Source: Meghimatium bilineatum | Lineage: Eukaryota > Mollusca > Gastropoda > Stylommatophora > Philomycidae | Length of the DNA: 64,000 nt | Reading direction: 5' to 3' | Assembly (NCBI GenBank): GCA_034231615.1 | Contig: CM067298.1 | Location: forward strand, 58,618,883 to 58,682,882 | Shown here: piece by piece, positions 14,096 through 28,600 of the stretch | Layout: every line of letters begins with the position of its first letter | How positions within the stretch are numbered: the stretch's first letter is position 1 | Notes under the pieces: model-generated | Told to the model about the DNA's origin: nothing | The model's database searches: none | Seen by the model: the letters and a program-made list of their open reading frames with translations, nothing else | Position numbers and translations under genes: made by a program

Positions 14096-17000
14096 ATTGC
14101 TGAAATGTGTTGAAAAGTTTCAAAATCAAAGAAATATTTTTCTAATGATAAATTACATACATTTATGAAATCTGTTGAAAACTTTGAACAAGAAAATTGA
14201 AAAAAAATATTTCTAATGATAAACTATATACATTTATGAAATGTGTTGAAAAGTTTGAAAAAGAAAATGAAAAGATATATTTCTAGTGATAATCTACCGG
14301 TAGATAAATTTATGACATGTGTTGAAAAGATTGAAAAAGAAAATAAAAAAATATATTTCTAGTGATACACTACTGGTAGATACATTTATGAAATGTGTTG
14401 AAAAGTTTCAAAATCAAAGAAATATTTTTCTAATGATAAACTAGATACATTTATGAAATGTGTTGAAAAATTTCAAAAAGAAAATCAAAAAATTAATTTC
14501 TATTGATAAACTATATACACTTATGAAATGTGTTGAAAAGTTTGAAAATCAAAAAAAAATATATTTCTAATGATAATCTAGATACATTTATGAAATGTGT
14601 TGAAAAGTTTGGGAATAAAAATCAAAAAATATATTTCTAGTGATAAACTACATACATTTATGAAATATGTTGAAAAGTTTGAACAAGAAAATAAAAAGAT
14701 TTATTTCTAGTGATAATCTACCGGTAGATACATTTATGACATGTGTTGAAAAGATTGAAAAAGAAAGTTAAAAATATATATTTTTAATGGTAAACTACCG
14801 GTAGATACATTTATGAGATGTGTTGAAAAGTTTGAAAAAGAAAATCAAAAAATATATTTCTAGTAATAAACTATATACATTTATGAAATGTGTTGAAAAG
14901 TTTGAACAAGAAAATAAAAAAAATATATTTCTAATGATAAACTACCTGTAGATACCTTTATGAGAAGTGTTGAAAAGTTTGAAAAAGAAAATTAAAAAAA
15001 TATATTTCTAATGATAAACTACTGGTAGATACATTTCTGAGATGTGTTGAAAAGTTTGAAAAAGAAAATAAAAAAATATATTTCTAATGATAAACTACCT
15101 GTAGATCTATTTATGAGATGTGTTGAAAAGTTTGAAAAAGAAAATAAAAAAATATATTTCTAATGTTATCTACCGGTAGATACATTTATGAGATGTGTTG
15201 AAAAGTATGCACAAGAAAATTAAAAAAATATATTTCTAATGATAAACTATATTCATTTATGAAATGTTTTGAAAAGTTTGAACAAGAAAATAAAAAAAAA
15301 ATATTTCTAATGATAAACTATATACATTTATGAAATGTGTTGAAAAGTTTGAAAAAGAAAGTGAAAAGATATATTTCTAGTGATAATCTACTGTTAGATA
15401 CATTTATGAGATGTGTTGAAAAGTTTGAAAAAGAAAATGAAAAAATATATTTCTAATAATAAACTACTGGTAGATACATTTATGAAATGTGTTGAAAACT
15501 TTCAAAATCAAAAAAATATATTTCTAATGATAAACTAGATACATTTATGAAATATGTTGAAAAGTTTGAACAAGAGAATAAAAAAAAATATATTTCTAAT
15601 GATAAACTATATACATTTAAGAAATGTGTTGAAAAGTTTGAAAAAGAAAGTGAAAAGATATATTTCTAGTGATAATCTACCGGTAGATACATTTATGAGA
15701 TGTGTTGAAAAGTTTGAAAATGAAAATAAAAAAATATATTTCTAATGATAAACTACTGGTAGATACATTTCTGAGATGTGTTGAAAAGTTTGAAAATCAA
15801 AAAAATATATTTCTAATGATAAACTAGATACATTTATGAAATATGTTGAAAAGTTTGAACAAGAGAATAAAAAAAATATATTTCTAATGATAAACTATAT
15901 ACATTTAAGAAATGTGTTGAAAAGTTTGAAAAAGAAAGTGAAAAGATATATTTCTAGTGATAATCTACCGGTAGATACATTTATGAGATGTGTTTAAAAG
16001 TTTGAAAAAGAAAATAAAAAAAATATATTTCTTATGATAAACTATATACATTTATGAAATGTGTTGAAAAGTTTGAGAAAGAAAATGAAAAGATATATTT
16101 CTAGTGATAATCTACCGGTAGATACATTTATGAGATGTGTTGAAAAGTTTGAAAATGAAAATAAAAAAATATATTTCTAATGATAAACTAGATACATTGC
16201 TGAAATGTGTTGAAAAGTTTCAAAATCAAAGAAATATTTTTCTAATGATAAATTACATACATTTATGAAATCTGTTGAAAACTTTGAACAAGAAAATTGA
16301 AAAAAAATATTTCTAATGATAAACTATATACATTTATGAAATGTGTTGAAAAGTTTGAAAAAGAAAATGAAAAGATATATTTCTAGTGATAATCTACCGG
16401 TAGATAAATTTATGACATGTGTTGAAAAGATTGAAAAAGAAAATAAAAAAATATATTTCTAGTGATACACTACTGGTAGATACATTTATGAAATGTGTTG
16501 AAAAGTTTCAAAATCAAAGAAATATTTTTCTAATGATAAACTAGATACATTTATGAAATGTGTTGAAAAATTTCAAAAAGAAAATCAAAAAATTAATTTC
16601 TATTGATAAACTATATACACTTATGAAATGTGTTGAAAAGTTTGAAAATCAAAAAAAAATATATTTCTAATGATAATCTAGATACATTTATGAAATGTGT
16701 TGAAAAGTTTGGGAATAAAAATCAAAAAATATATTTCTAGTGATAAACTACATACATTTATGAAATATGTTGAAAAGTTTGAACAAGAAAATAAAAAGAT
16801 TTATTTCTAGTGATAATCTACCGGTAGATACATTTATGACATGTGTTGAAAAGATTGAAAAAGAAAGTTAAAAATATATATTTTTAATGGTAAACTACCG
16901 GTAGATACATTTATGAGATGTGTTGAAAAGTTTGAAAAAGAAAATCAAAAAATATATTTCTAGTAATAAACTATATACATTTATGAAATGTGTTGAAAAG

Positions 17001-17805
17001 TTTGAACAAGAAAATAAAAAAAATATATTTCTAATGATAAACTACCTGTAGATACCTTTATGAGAAGTGTTGAAAAGTTTGAAAAAGAAAATTAAAAAAA
17101 TATATTTCTAATGATAAACTACTGGTAGATACATTTCTGAGATGTGTTGAAAAGTTTGAAAAAGAAAATAAAAAAATATATTTCTAATGATAAACTACCT
17201 GTAGATCTATTTATGAGATGTGTTGAAAAGTTTGAAAAAGAAAATAAAAAAATATATTTCTAATGTTATCTACCGGTAGATACATTTATGAGATGTGTTG
17301 AAAAGTATGCACAAGAAAATTAAAAAAATATATTTCTAATGATAAACTATATTCATTTATGAAATGTTTTGAAAAGTTTGAACAAGAAAATAAAAAAAAA
17401 ATATTTCTAATGATAAACTATATACATTTATGAAATGTGTTGAAAAGTTTGAAAAAGAAAGTGAAAAGATATATTTCTAGTGATAATCTACTGTTAGATA
17501 CATTTATGAGATGTGTTGAAAAGTTTGAAAAAGAAAATGAAAAAATATATTTCTAATAATAAACTACTGGTAGATACATTTATGAAATGTGTTGAAAACT
17601 TTCAAAATCAAAAAAATATATTTCTAATGATAAACTAGATACATTTATGAAATATGTTGAAAAGTTTGAACAAGAGAATAAAAAAAAATATATTTCTAAT
17701 GATAAACTATATACATTTAAGAAATGTGTTGAAAAGTTTGAAAAAGAAAGTGAAAAGATATATTTCTAGTGATAATCTACCGGTAGATACATTTATGAGA
17801 TGTGT
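14055..17805 (+). repeat. Higher-order repeat, 2,100-bp offset duplication
   Basis: About 14,055-15,705 and 16,155-17,805 look identical over about 1.65 kb at exactly 2,100 bp spacing, including rare variants such as AAGTATGCACAAG and GATAAATTTATGAC. The copies part at about 17,806, where one has GTGTTGAAAAG and the other GTGTTTAAAAG. Confidence 0.85.
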
Positions 17806-20800
17806 TTAAAAGTTTGAAAAAGAAATTTAAAAAAATATATTTCTTATGATAAACTATATACATTTATGAAATGTGTTGAAAAGTTTGAGAAAGAAAATGA
17901 AAAGATATATTTCTAGTGATAATCTACCGGTAGATACATTTATGAGATGTGTTGAAAAGTTTGAAAATGAAAATAAAAAAATATATTTCTAATGATAAAC
18001 TACTGGTAGATACATTTCTGAGATGTGTTGAAAAGTTTGAAAATCAAAAAAATATATTTCTAATGATAAACTAGATACATTTATGAAATATGTTGAAAAG
18101 TTTGAACAAGAGAATAAAAAAAATATATTTCTAATGATAAACTATATACATTTAAGAAATGTGTTGAAAAGTTTGAAAAAGAAAGTGAAAAGATATATTT
18201 CTAGTGATAATCTACCGGTAGATACATTTATGAGATGTGTTTAAAAGTTTGAAAAAGAAAATAAAAAAAATATATTTCTTATGATAAACTATATACATTT
18301 ATGAAATGTGTTGAAAAGTTTGAGAAAGAAAATGAAAAGATATATTTCTAGTGATAATCTACCGGTAGATACATTTATGAGATGTGTTGAAAAGTTTGAA
18401 AATGAAAATAAAAAAATATATTTCTAATGATAAACTACTGGTAGATACATTTCTGAGATGTGTTGAAAAGTTTGAAAAAGAAAATAAAAAAATATATTTC
18501 TAATGATAAACTACTGGTAGATCTATTTATGAGATGTGTTGAAAAGTTTGAAAAAGAAAATAAAAAAATATATTTCTAATGATAAACTAGATACATTGCT
18601 GAAATGTGTTGAAAAGTTTCAAAATCAAAGAAATATTTTTCTAATGATAAATTACATACATTTATGAAATCTGTTGAAAAGTTTGAACAAGAAAATTGAA
18701 AAAACATATTTCTAATGATAAACTATATACATTTATGAAATGTGTTGAAAAGTTTGAAAAAGAAAATGAAAAGATATATTTCTAGTGATAATCTACCGGT
18801 AGATACATTTATGACATGTGTTGAAAAGTTTCAAAATCAAAGAAATATTTTTCTAATTATAAATTAGATACATTTATGAGATGTGTTGAAAAATTTCAAA
18901 AAGAAAATCAAAAAATTAATTTCTATTGATAAACTATATACACTTATGAAATGTGTTGAAAAGTTTGAAAATCAAAAAAAATATATTTCTAATGATAATC
19001 TAGATACATTTATGAAATGTGTTGAAAAGTTTGGGAATAAAAATTAAAAAAATATATTTCCAGTGATAAACTACATACATTTATGAAATATGTTGAAATG
19101 TTTGAACAAGAAAATAGAAAGATTTATTTCTAGTGATAAACTACCTGTAGATACCTTTATGAGATGTGTTGAAAAGTTTGAAAAAGAAAATCAAAAAATA
19201 TATTTCTAGTGATAAACTATATACATTTATGAAATGTGTTGAAAAGTTTGAAAAAGAAAATGAAAAGATATAATTCTAGTGATAATCTACCGGTAGATAC
19301 ATTTATGAGATGTATTGAAAAGATTGAAAAAGAAAATAAAAAAATATATTTCTAATGATAAACTACCGGTAGATACATTTATGAGAAGTGTTGAAAAGTT
19401 TGAAAAAGAAAATTTAAAAAATATATTTCTAATGATAAACTACTGGTAGATACATTTCTGAGATGTGTTGAAAAGTTTGAAAAAGAAAATAAAAAAATAT
19501 ATTTCTAATGATAAACTACCTGTAGATCTATTTATGAGATGTGTTGAAAAGTTTGAAAAAGAAAATAAAAAAATATATTTCTAATGTTATCTACTGGTAG
19601 ATACATTTATGAGATGTGTTGAAAAGTATGAACAAGAAAATTAAAAAAATATATTTCTAATGATAAACTATATTCATTTATGAAATGTTTTGAAAAGTTT
19701 GAACAAGAAAATTAATAAAAAATATTTCTAATGATAAACTATATACATTTATGAAATGTGTTGAAAAGTTTGAAAAAGAAAGTGAAAAGATATATTTCTA
19801 GTGATAATCTACTGTTAGATACATTTATGAGATGTGTTGAAAAGTTTGAAAAAGAAAATGAAAAAATATATTTCTAATAATAAACTACTGGTAGATACAT
19901 TTATGAAATGTGTTGAAAACTTTCAAAATCAAAAAAATATATTTCTAATGATAAACTAGATACATTTATGAAATATGTTGAAAAGTTTGAACAAGAGAAT
20001 AAAAAAAATATATTTCTAATGATAAACTATATACATTTAAGAAATGTGTTGAAAAGTTTGAAAAAGAAAGTGAAAAGATATATTTCTAGTGATAATCTAC
20101 CGGTAGATACATTTCTGAGATGTGTTGAAAAGTTTGAAAAAGAAAATAAAAAAATATATTTCTAATGATAAACTACCTGTAGATACATTTATGAAATGTG
20201 TTGAAAAGTTTGAAAAAGAAAATAAAAAAATATATTTCTAATGATAAACTACCTGTAGATCTATTTATGAGATGTGTTGAAAAGTTTGAAAAAGAAAATA
20301 AAAAAAATATATTTCTAATGATAAACTAGATACATTGCTGAAATGTGTTGAAAAGTTTCAAAATCAAAGAAATATTTTTCTAATGATAAATTACATACAT
20401 TTATGAAATCTGTTGAAAAGTTTGAATAAGAAAATTGAAAAAAAATATTTCTAATGATAAACTATATACATTTATGAAATGTGTTGAAAAGTTTGAAAAA
20501 GAAAATGAAAAGATATATTTCTATTGATAATCTACCGGTAGATACATTTATGAGAAGTGTTGAAAAGTTTGAAAAACAAAAAAATATATTTCTAATGATA
20601 AACTAGATACATTTATGAAATGAATTGAAAAATTTCAAAAAGAAAATCACAAAATTAATTTCTATTGATAAACTATATACACTTATGAAATGTGTTGAAA
20701 AGTTTGAAAATCAAAAAAAATATATTTCTAATGATAATCTAGATACATTTATGAAATGTGTTGAAAAGTTTGGGAAAAAAAATCAAAAAATATATTTCTA

Positions 20801-22600
20801 GTGATAAACTACATACATTTATGAAATATGTTGAAAAGTTTGAACAAGAAAATAAAAAGATTTATTTCTAGTGATAATCTACCGGTAGATACATTTATGA
20901 CATGTGTTGAAAAGATTGAAAAAGAAAGTTAAAAATATATTTTTAATGGTAAACTACCGGTAGATACATTTATGAGATGTGTTGAAAAGTTTGAAAAAGA
21001 AAATCAAAAAATATATTTCTAGTAATAAACTATATACATTTATGAAATATGTTGAAAGGTTTGAACAAGAAAAATTAAAAAAAATATTTCTAATGATAAA
21101 CTATATACATTTAAGAAATGTGTTGAAAAGTTTGAAAAATAATATCAAACAATAAATTTCTATTGATGCACTATATACACTTATGAAATGTGTTGAAAAG
21201 TTTGAAAATCAAAAAATATATTTCTAATGATAAACTAGATACATTTATGAAATGTGTTGAAAAGTTTGAAAAAGAAAATGAAAAGATATATTTCTAGTGA
21301 TAATCTACCGGTAGATACATTTATGACATGTGTTGTAAAGTTTGGAAAAGAAAATCAAAAGATATATTTCTAGTGATACACTACTGGTAGATACATTTAT
21401 GAAATGTGTTGAAAAGTTTCAAAATGAAAGAAATATTTTTCTAATTATAAATTAGATACATTTATGAGATGTGTTGAAAAGTTTGAAAATCAAATAAATA
21501 TATTTCTAATGATAAACTAGATACCTTTATGAAATGTTTTGAAAAATTTCAAAAAGAAAATCAAAAAATTAATTTCTATTGATAAACTATATACACTTAT
21601 GAAATGTGTTGAAAAGTTTGAAAATCAAAAAAAAATATATTTCTAATGATAAACTAGATACATTTATGAAATGTGTTGAAAAGTTTGGAAAAAAAAATCA
21701 AAAAATATATTTCTAGTGATAAACTACATACATTTATGAAATATGTTGAAAAGTTTGAACAAGAAAATAAAAAGAGTTATTTCTAGTGATAATCTACCGG
21801 TAGATACATTTATGACATGTGTTGAAAAGATTGAAAAAGAAAGTTAAAAAATATATTTTTAATGGTAAACTACCAGTAGATACATTTATGAGATGTGTTG
21901 AAAAGTTTGAAATTCACAAATAAATATTTCTGATGATTTGACAATCAATTTATGAGATGATTTGAAACGTTTGAAAAAAAAATAAAAATTTTTATTTCTA
22001 GTGATACACTACTGGTAGATACATTTATGAGATGTGTTGAAAAGTTTAAAAAAGAAAATAAAAAAATATATTTCTAATGATAAACTAGATACATTTATGA
22101 AATGTGTTAAAAAGTTTCAAAATGAAAAAAATATTTTTCTAATTATAAATTAGATACATTTATGAGATGTGTTGAAAAGTTTGGAAAAGAAAATCAAAAA
22201 ATATATTTCTTGTGATAAACTAGATACATTTATGAAATGTGTTGAAAAGTTTGAAATTTAATACAAATATATTTCTAATGATAAACTAGATACATTTATG
22301 AAATGTGTTGAAAAGTTTGAACAAGAAAATAAATAAAATATATTTCTAATGATAAACTATATTCATTTATGAAATGTGTTGAAAAGTTTGAACAAGAAAA
22401 TTTAAAAAAAATATTTCTAATGATAAACTATATACATTTATGAAATGTGTTGAAAAGTTTGAAAAACAAAATGAAAAGATATATTTCTAGTGATAATCTA
22501 CTGGTAGATAAATTTATGAGATGTGTTGAAAAGTTTGAAAAAGAAAATCAAAAAATATATTTCTAATAATAAACTAATGGTAGATACATTTATGAAATGT
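14200..22600 (+). repeat. Left copy of a ~25-kb-distant segmental duplication inside the satellite
   Basis: Rare markers recur near the right end of the array: AAATTTATGAC at 16,403 and 41,527, ATTAATAAAAAATATTTC at 19,711 and 44,844, the 198-bp open segment at 19,968 and 45,101, CATTGCTG near 20,331 and 45,466, and the unusual AAATAATATCAAAC near 21,137 and 46,342. Offsets rise from 25,124 to about 25,205 bp, so the copies are collinear with small indels. Confidence 0.75.
21909..22000 (+). repeat. Highly divergent marker monomer
   Basis: This monomer begins GAAATTCACAAATAAATATT and contains GATTTGACAATCAATTTATG and TTGAAACGTTTG, clearly off the consensus. It recurs, apparently unchanged, at 25,811, 29,872, 31,871 and 47,037, making it a clean tracer of block duplications (spacings 3,902, 4,061, 1,999 and 15,166 bp). 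Confidence 0.9.
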
Positions 22601-25600
22601 GTTGAAAAGTTTCAAAATCAAAGAAATATTTTTCTAATTATAAATTAGATACATTTATGAAATGTGTTGAAAAATTTCAAAAAGAAAATCAAAAAATTAA
22701 TTTCTATTGATAAACTATATACACTTATGAAATGTGTTGAAAAGTTTGAAAATAAAAAAAAAAATATTTCTAATGATAATCTAGATACATTTATGAAATG
22801 TGTTGAAAAGTTTGGGAATAAAAATCAAAAAATATATTTCTAGTGATAAACTACATACATTTATGAAATATGTTGAAAAGTTTGAACAAGAAAATAAAAA
22901 GATTTATTTCTAGTGATAATCTACCGGTAGATACATTTATGACATGTGTTGAAAAGATTGAAAGAGAAAGTTAAAAATATATTTTTAATGGTAAACTACC
23001 GGTAGATACATTTATGAGATGTGTTGAAAAGTTTGAAAAAGAAAATCAAAAAATATATTTCTAGTAATAAACTATATACATTTATGAAATATGTTGAAAA
23101 GTTTGAACAAGAAAATAAAAAAAATATATTTCTTATGATAAACTATATACATTTATGAAATGTGTTGAAGAGTTTGAGAAAGAAAATGAAAAGATATATT
23201 TCTAGTGATAATCTACCGGTAGATACATTTATGAGATGTGTTGAAAAGTTTGAAAATGAAAATAAAAAAATATATTTCTAATGATAAACTACTGGTAGAT
23301 ACATTTCTGAGATGTGTTGAAAAGTTTGAAAAAGAAAATTAAAAAATATATTTCTAATGATAAACTAGATACATTGCTGAAATGTGTTGAAAAGTTTCAA
23401 AATCAAAGAAATATTTTTCTAATGATAAATTACATACATTTATGAAATCTGTTGAAAACTTTGAACAAGAAAATTGAAAAAAAATATTTCTAATGATAAA
23501 CTATATACATTTATGAAATGTGTTGAAAAGTTTGAAAAAGAAAATGAAAAGATATATTTCTAGTGATAATCTACCGGTAGATACATTTATGACATGTGTT
23601 GAAAAGATTGAAAAAGAAAATAAAAAAATATATTTCTAGTGATACACTACTAGTAGATACATTTATGAAATGTGTTGAAAAGTTTCAAAATCAAAGAAAT
23701 ATTTTTCTAATTATAAATTAGATACATTTATGAGATGTGTTGAAAAGTTTGAAAATCAAAAAAATATATTTCTAATGATAAACTAGATACATTTATGAAA
23801 TGTGTTGAAAAATTTCAAAAAGAAAATCAAAAAATTAATTTCTATTGATAAACTATATACACTTATGAAATGTGTTGAAAAGTTTGAAAATCAAAAAAAA
23901 ATATATTTCTAATGATAAACTACATACATTTATGAAATATGTTGAAAAGTTTGAACAAGAAAATAAAAAGATTTATTTCTAGTGATAATCTACCGGTAGA
24001 TACATTTATGACATGTGTTGAAAAGATTGAAAAAGAAAGTTAAAAATATATTTTTAATGGTAAACTAACGGTAGATACATTTATGAGATGTGTTGAAAAG
24101 TTTGAAAAAGAAAATCAAAAAATATATTTCTAGTAATAAACTATATACATTTATGAAATATGTTGAAAAGTTTGAACAAGAAAATAAAAAAAATATATTT
24201 CTTATGATAAACTATATACATTTATGAAATGTGTTGAAAAGTTTGAGAAAGAAAATGAAAAGATATATTTCTAGTGATAATCTACCGGTAGATACATTTA
24301 TGAGATGTGTTGAAAAGTTTGAAAATGAAAATAAAAAAAAAATTTCTAATGATAAACTACTGGTAGATACATTTCTGAGATGTGTTGAAAAGTTTGAAAA
24401 AGAAAATAAAAAAATATATTTCTAATGATAAACTAGATACATTGCTGAAATGTGTTGAAAAGTTTCAAAATCAAAGAAATATTTTTCTAATGATAAATTA
24501 CATACATTTATGAAATCTGTTGAAAACTTTGAACAAGAAAATTGAAAAAAAATATTTCTAATGATAAACTATATACATTTATGAAATGTGTTGAAAAGTT
24601 TGAAAAAGAAAATGAAAAGAAATATTTCTAGTGATAATCTACCGGTAGATACATTTATGACATGTGTTGAAAAGATTGAAAAAGAAAATAAAAAAATATA
24701 TTTCTAGTGATACACTACTAGTAGATACATTTATGAAATGTGTTGAAAAGTTTCAAAATCAAAGAAATATTTTTCTAATTATAAATTAGATACATTTATG
24801 AGATGTGTTGAAAAGTTTGAAAATCAAAAAAATATATTTCTAATGATAAACTAGATACATTTATGAAATGTGTTGAAAAATTTCAAAAAGAAAATCAAAA
24901 AATTAATTTCTATTGATAAACTATATACACTTATGAAATGTGTTGAAAAGTTTGAAAATCAAAAAAAAATATATTTCTAATGATAAACTACATACATTTA
25001 TGAAATATGTTGAAAAGTTTGAACAAGAAAATAAAAAGATTTATTTCTAGTGATAATCTACCGGTAGATACATTTATGACATGTGTTGAAAAGATTGAAA
25101 AAGAAAGTTAAAAATATATTTTTAATGGTAAACTAACGGTAGATACATTTATGAGAAGTGTTGAAAAGTTTGAAAATCAAAAAAATATATTTCTAATGAT
25201 AAACTAGATACATTTATGAAATGAATTGAAAAATTTCAAAAAGAAAATCAAAAAATTAATTTCTATTGATAAACTATATACACTTATGAAATGTGTTGAA
25301 AAGTTTGAAAATAAAAAAAAAAATATTTCTAATGATAATCTAGATACATTTATGAAATGTGTTGAAAAGTTTGGGAATAAAAATCAAAAAATATATTTCT
25401 AGTGATAAACTACATACATTTATGAAATATGTTGAAAAGTTTGAACAAGAAAATAAAAAGATTTATTTCTAGTGATAATCTACCGGTAGATACATTTATG
25501 ACATGTGTTGAAAAGATTGAAAGAGAAAGTTAAAAATATATTTTTAATGGTAAACTACCGGTAGATACATTTATGAGATGTGTTGAAAAGTTTGAAAAAG

Positions 25601-28600
25601 AAAATCAAAAAATATATTTCTAGTAATAAACTATATACATTTATGAAATATGTTGAAAAGTTTGAACAAGAAAATAAAAAAAATATATTTCTTATGATAA
25701 ACTATATACATTTATGAAATGTGTTGAAAAGTTTGAGAAAGAAAATGAAAAGATATATTTCTAGTGATAATCTACCGGTAGATACATTTATGAGATGTGT
25801 TGAAAAGTTTGAAATTCACAAATAAATATTTCTGATGATTTGACAATCAATTTATGAGATGATTTGAAACGTTTGAAAAAAAAATAAAAATTTTTATTTC
25901 TAGTGATACACTACTGGTAGATACATTTATGAGATGTGTTGAAAAGTTTAAAAAAGAAAATAAAAAAATATATTTCTAATGATAAACTAGATACATTTAT
26001 GAAATGTGTTAAAAAGTTTCAAAATGAAAAAAATATTTTTCTAATTATAAATTAGATACATTTATGAGATGTGTTGAAAAGTTTGGAAAAGAAAATCAAA
26101 AAATATATTTCTTGTGATAAACTAGATACATTTATGAAATGTGTTGAAAAGTTTGAAATTTAATACAAATATATTTCTAATGATAAACTAGATACATTTA
26201 TGAAATGTGTTGAAAAGTTTGAACAAGAAAATAAATAAAATATATTTCTAATGATAAACTATATTCATTTATGAAATGTGTTGAAAAGTTTGAACAAGAA
26301 AATTTAAAAAAAATATTTCTAATGATAAACTATATACATTTATGAAATGTGTTGAAAAGTTTGAAAAACAAAATGAAAAGATATATTTCTAGTGATAATC
26401 TACTGGTAGATAAATTTATGAGATGTGTTGAAAAGTTTGAAAAAGAAAATCAAAAAATATATTTCTAATAATAAACTAATGGTAGATACATTTATGAAAT
26501 GTGTTGAAAAGTTTCAAAATCAAAGAAATATTTTTCTAATTATAAATTAGATACATTTATGAAATGTGTTGAAAAATTTCAAAAAGAAAATCAAAAAATT
26601 AATTTCTATTGATAAACTATATACACTTATGAAATGTGTTGAAAAGTTTGAAAATAAAAAAAAAAATATTTCTAATGATAATCTAGATACATTTATGAAA
26701 TGTGTTGAAAAGTTTGGGAATAAAAATCAAAAAATATATTTCTAGTGATAAACTACATACATTTATGAAATATGTTGAAAAGTTTGAACAAGAAAATAAA
26801 AAGATTTATTTCTAGTGATAATCTACCGGTAGATACATTTATGACATGTGTTGAAAAGATTGAAAGAGAAAGTTAAAAATATATTTTTAATGGTAAACTA
26901 CCGGTAGATACATTTATGAGATGTGTTGAAAAGTTTGAAAAAGAAAATCAAAAAATATATTTCTAGTAATAAACTATATACATTTATGAAATATGTTGAA
27001 AAGTTTGAACAAGAAAATAAAAAAAATATATTTCTTATGATAAACTATATACATTTATGAAATGTGTTGAAAAGTTTGAGAAAGAAAATGAAAAGATATA
27101 TTTCTAGTGATAATCTACCGGTAGATACATTTATGAGATGTGTTGAAAAGTTTGAAAATGAAAATAAAAAAATATATTTCTAATGATAAACTACTGGTAG
27201 ATACATTTCTGAGATGTGTTGAAAAGTTTGAAAAAGAAAATTAAAAAATATATTTCTAATGATAAACTAGATACATTGCTGAAATGTGTTGAAAAGTTTC
27301 AAAATCAAAGAAATATTTTTCTAATGATAAATTACATACATTTATGAAATCTGTTGAAAACTTTGAACAAGAAAATTGAAAAAAAATATTTCTAATGATA
27401 AACTATATACATTTATGAAATGTGTTGAAAAGTTTGAAAAAGAAAATGAAAAGATATATTTCTAGTGATAATCTACCGGTAGATACATTTATGACATGTG
27501 TTGAAAAGATTGAAAAAGAAAATAAAAAAATATATTTCTAGTGATACACTACTAGTAGATACATTTATGAAATGTGTTGAAAAGTTTCAAAATCAAAGAA
27601 ATATTTTTCTAATTATAAATTAGATACATTTATGAGATGTGTTGAAAAGTTTGAAAATCAAAAAAATATATTTCTAATGATAAACTAGATACATTTATGA
27701 AATGTGTTGAAAAATTTCAAAAAGAAAATCAAAAAATTAATTTCTATTGATAAACTATATACACTTATGAAATGTGTTGAAAAGTTTGAAAATCAAAAAA
27801 AAATATATTTCTAATGATAAACTACATACATTTATGAAATATGTTGAAAAGTTTGAACAAGAAAATAAAAAGATTTATTTCTAGTGATAATCTACCGGTA
27901 GATACATTTATGACATGTGTTGAAAAGATTGAAAAAGAAAGTTAAAAATATATTTTTAATGGTAAACTAACGGTAGATACATTTATGAGATGTGTTGAAA
28001 AGTTTGAAAAAGAAAATCAAAAAATATATTTCTAGTAATAAACTATATACATTTATGAAATATGTTGAAAAGTTTGAACAAGAAAATTAAAAAAATATAT
28101 TTCTTATGATAAACTATATACATTTATGAAATGTGTTGAAAAGTTTGAGAAAGAAAATGAAAAGATATATTTCTAGTGATAATCTACCGGTAGATACATT
28201 TATGAGATGTGTTGAAAAGTTTGAAAATGAAAATAAAAAAATATATTTCTAATGATAAACTACTGGTAGATACATTTCTGAGATGTGTTGAAAAGTTTGA
28301 AAAAGAAAATAAAAAAATATATTTCTAATGATAAACTAGATACATTGCTGAAATGTGTTGAAAAGTTTCAAAATCAAAGAAATATTTTTCTAATGATAAA
28401 TTACATACATTTATGAAATCTGTTGAAAACTTTGAACAAGAAAATTGAAAAAAAATATTTCTAATGATAAACTATATACATTTATGAAATGTGTTGAAAA
28501 GTTTGAAAAAGAAAATGAAAAGATATATTTCTAGTGATAATCTACCGGTAGATACATTTATGACATGTGTTGAAAAGATTGAAAAAGAAAATAAAAAAAT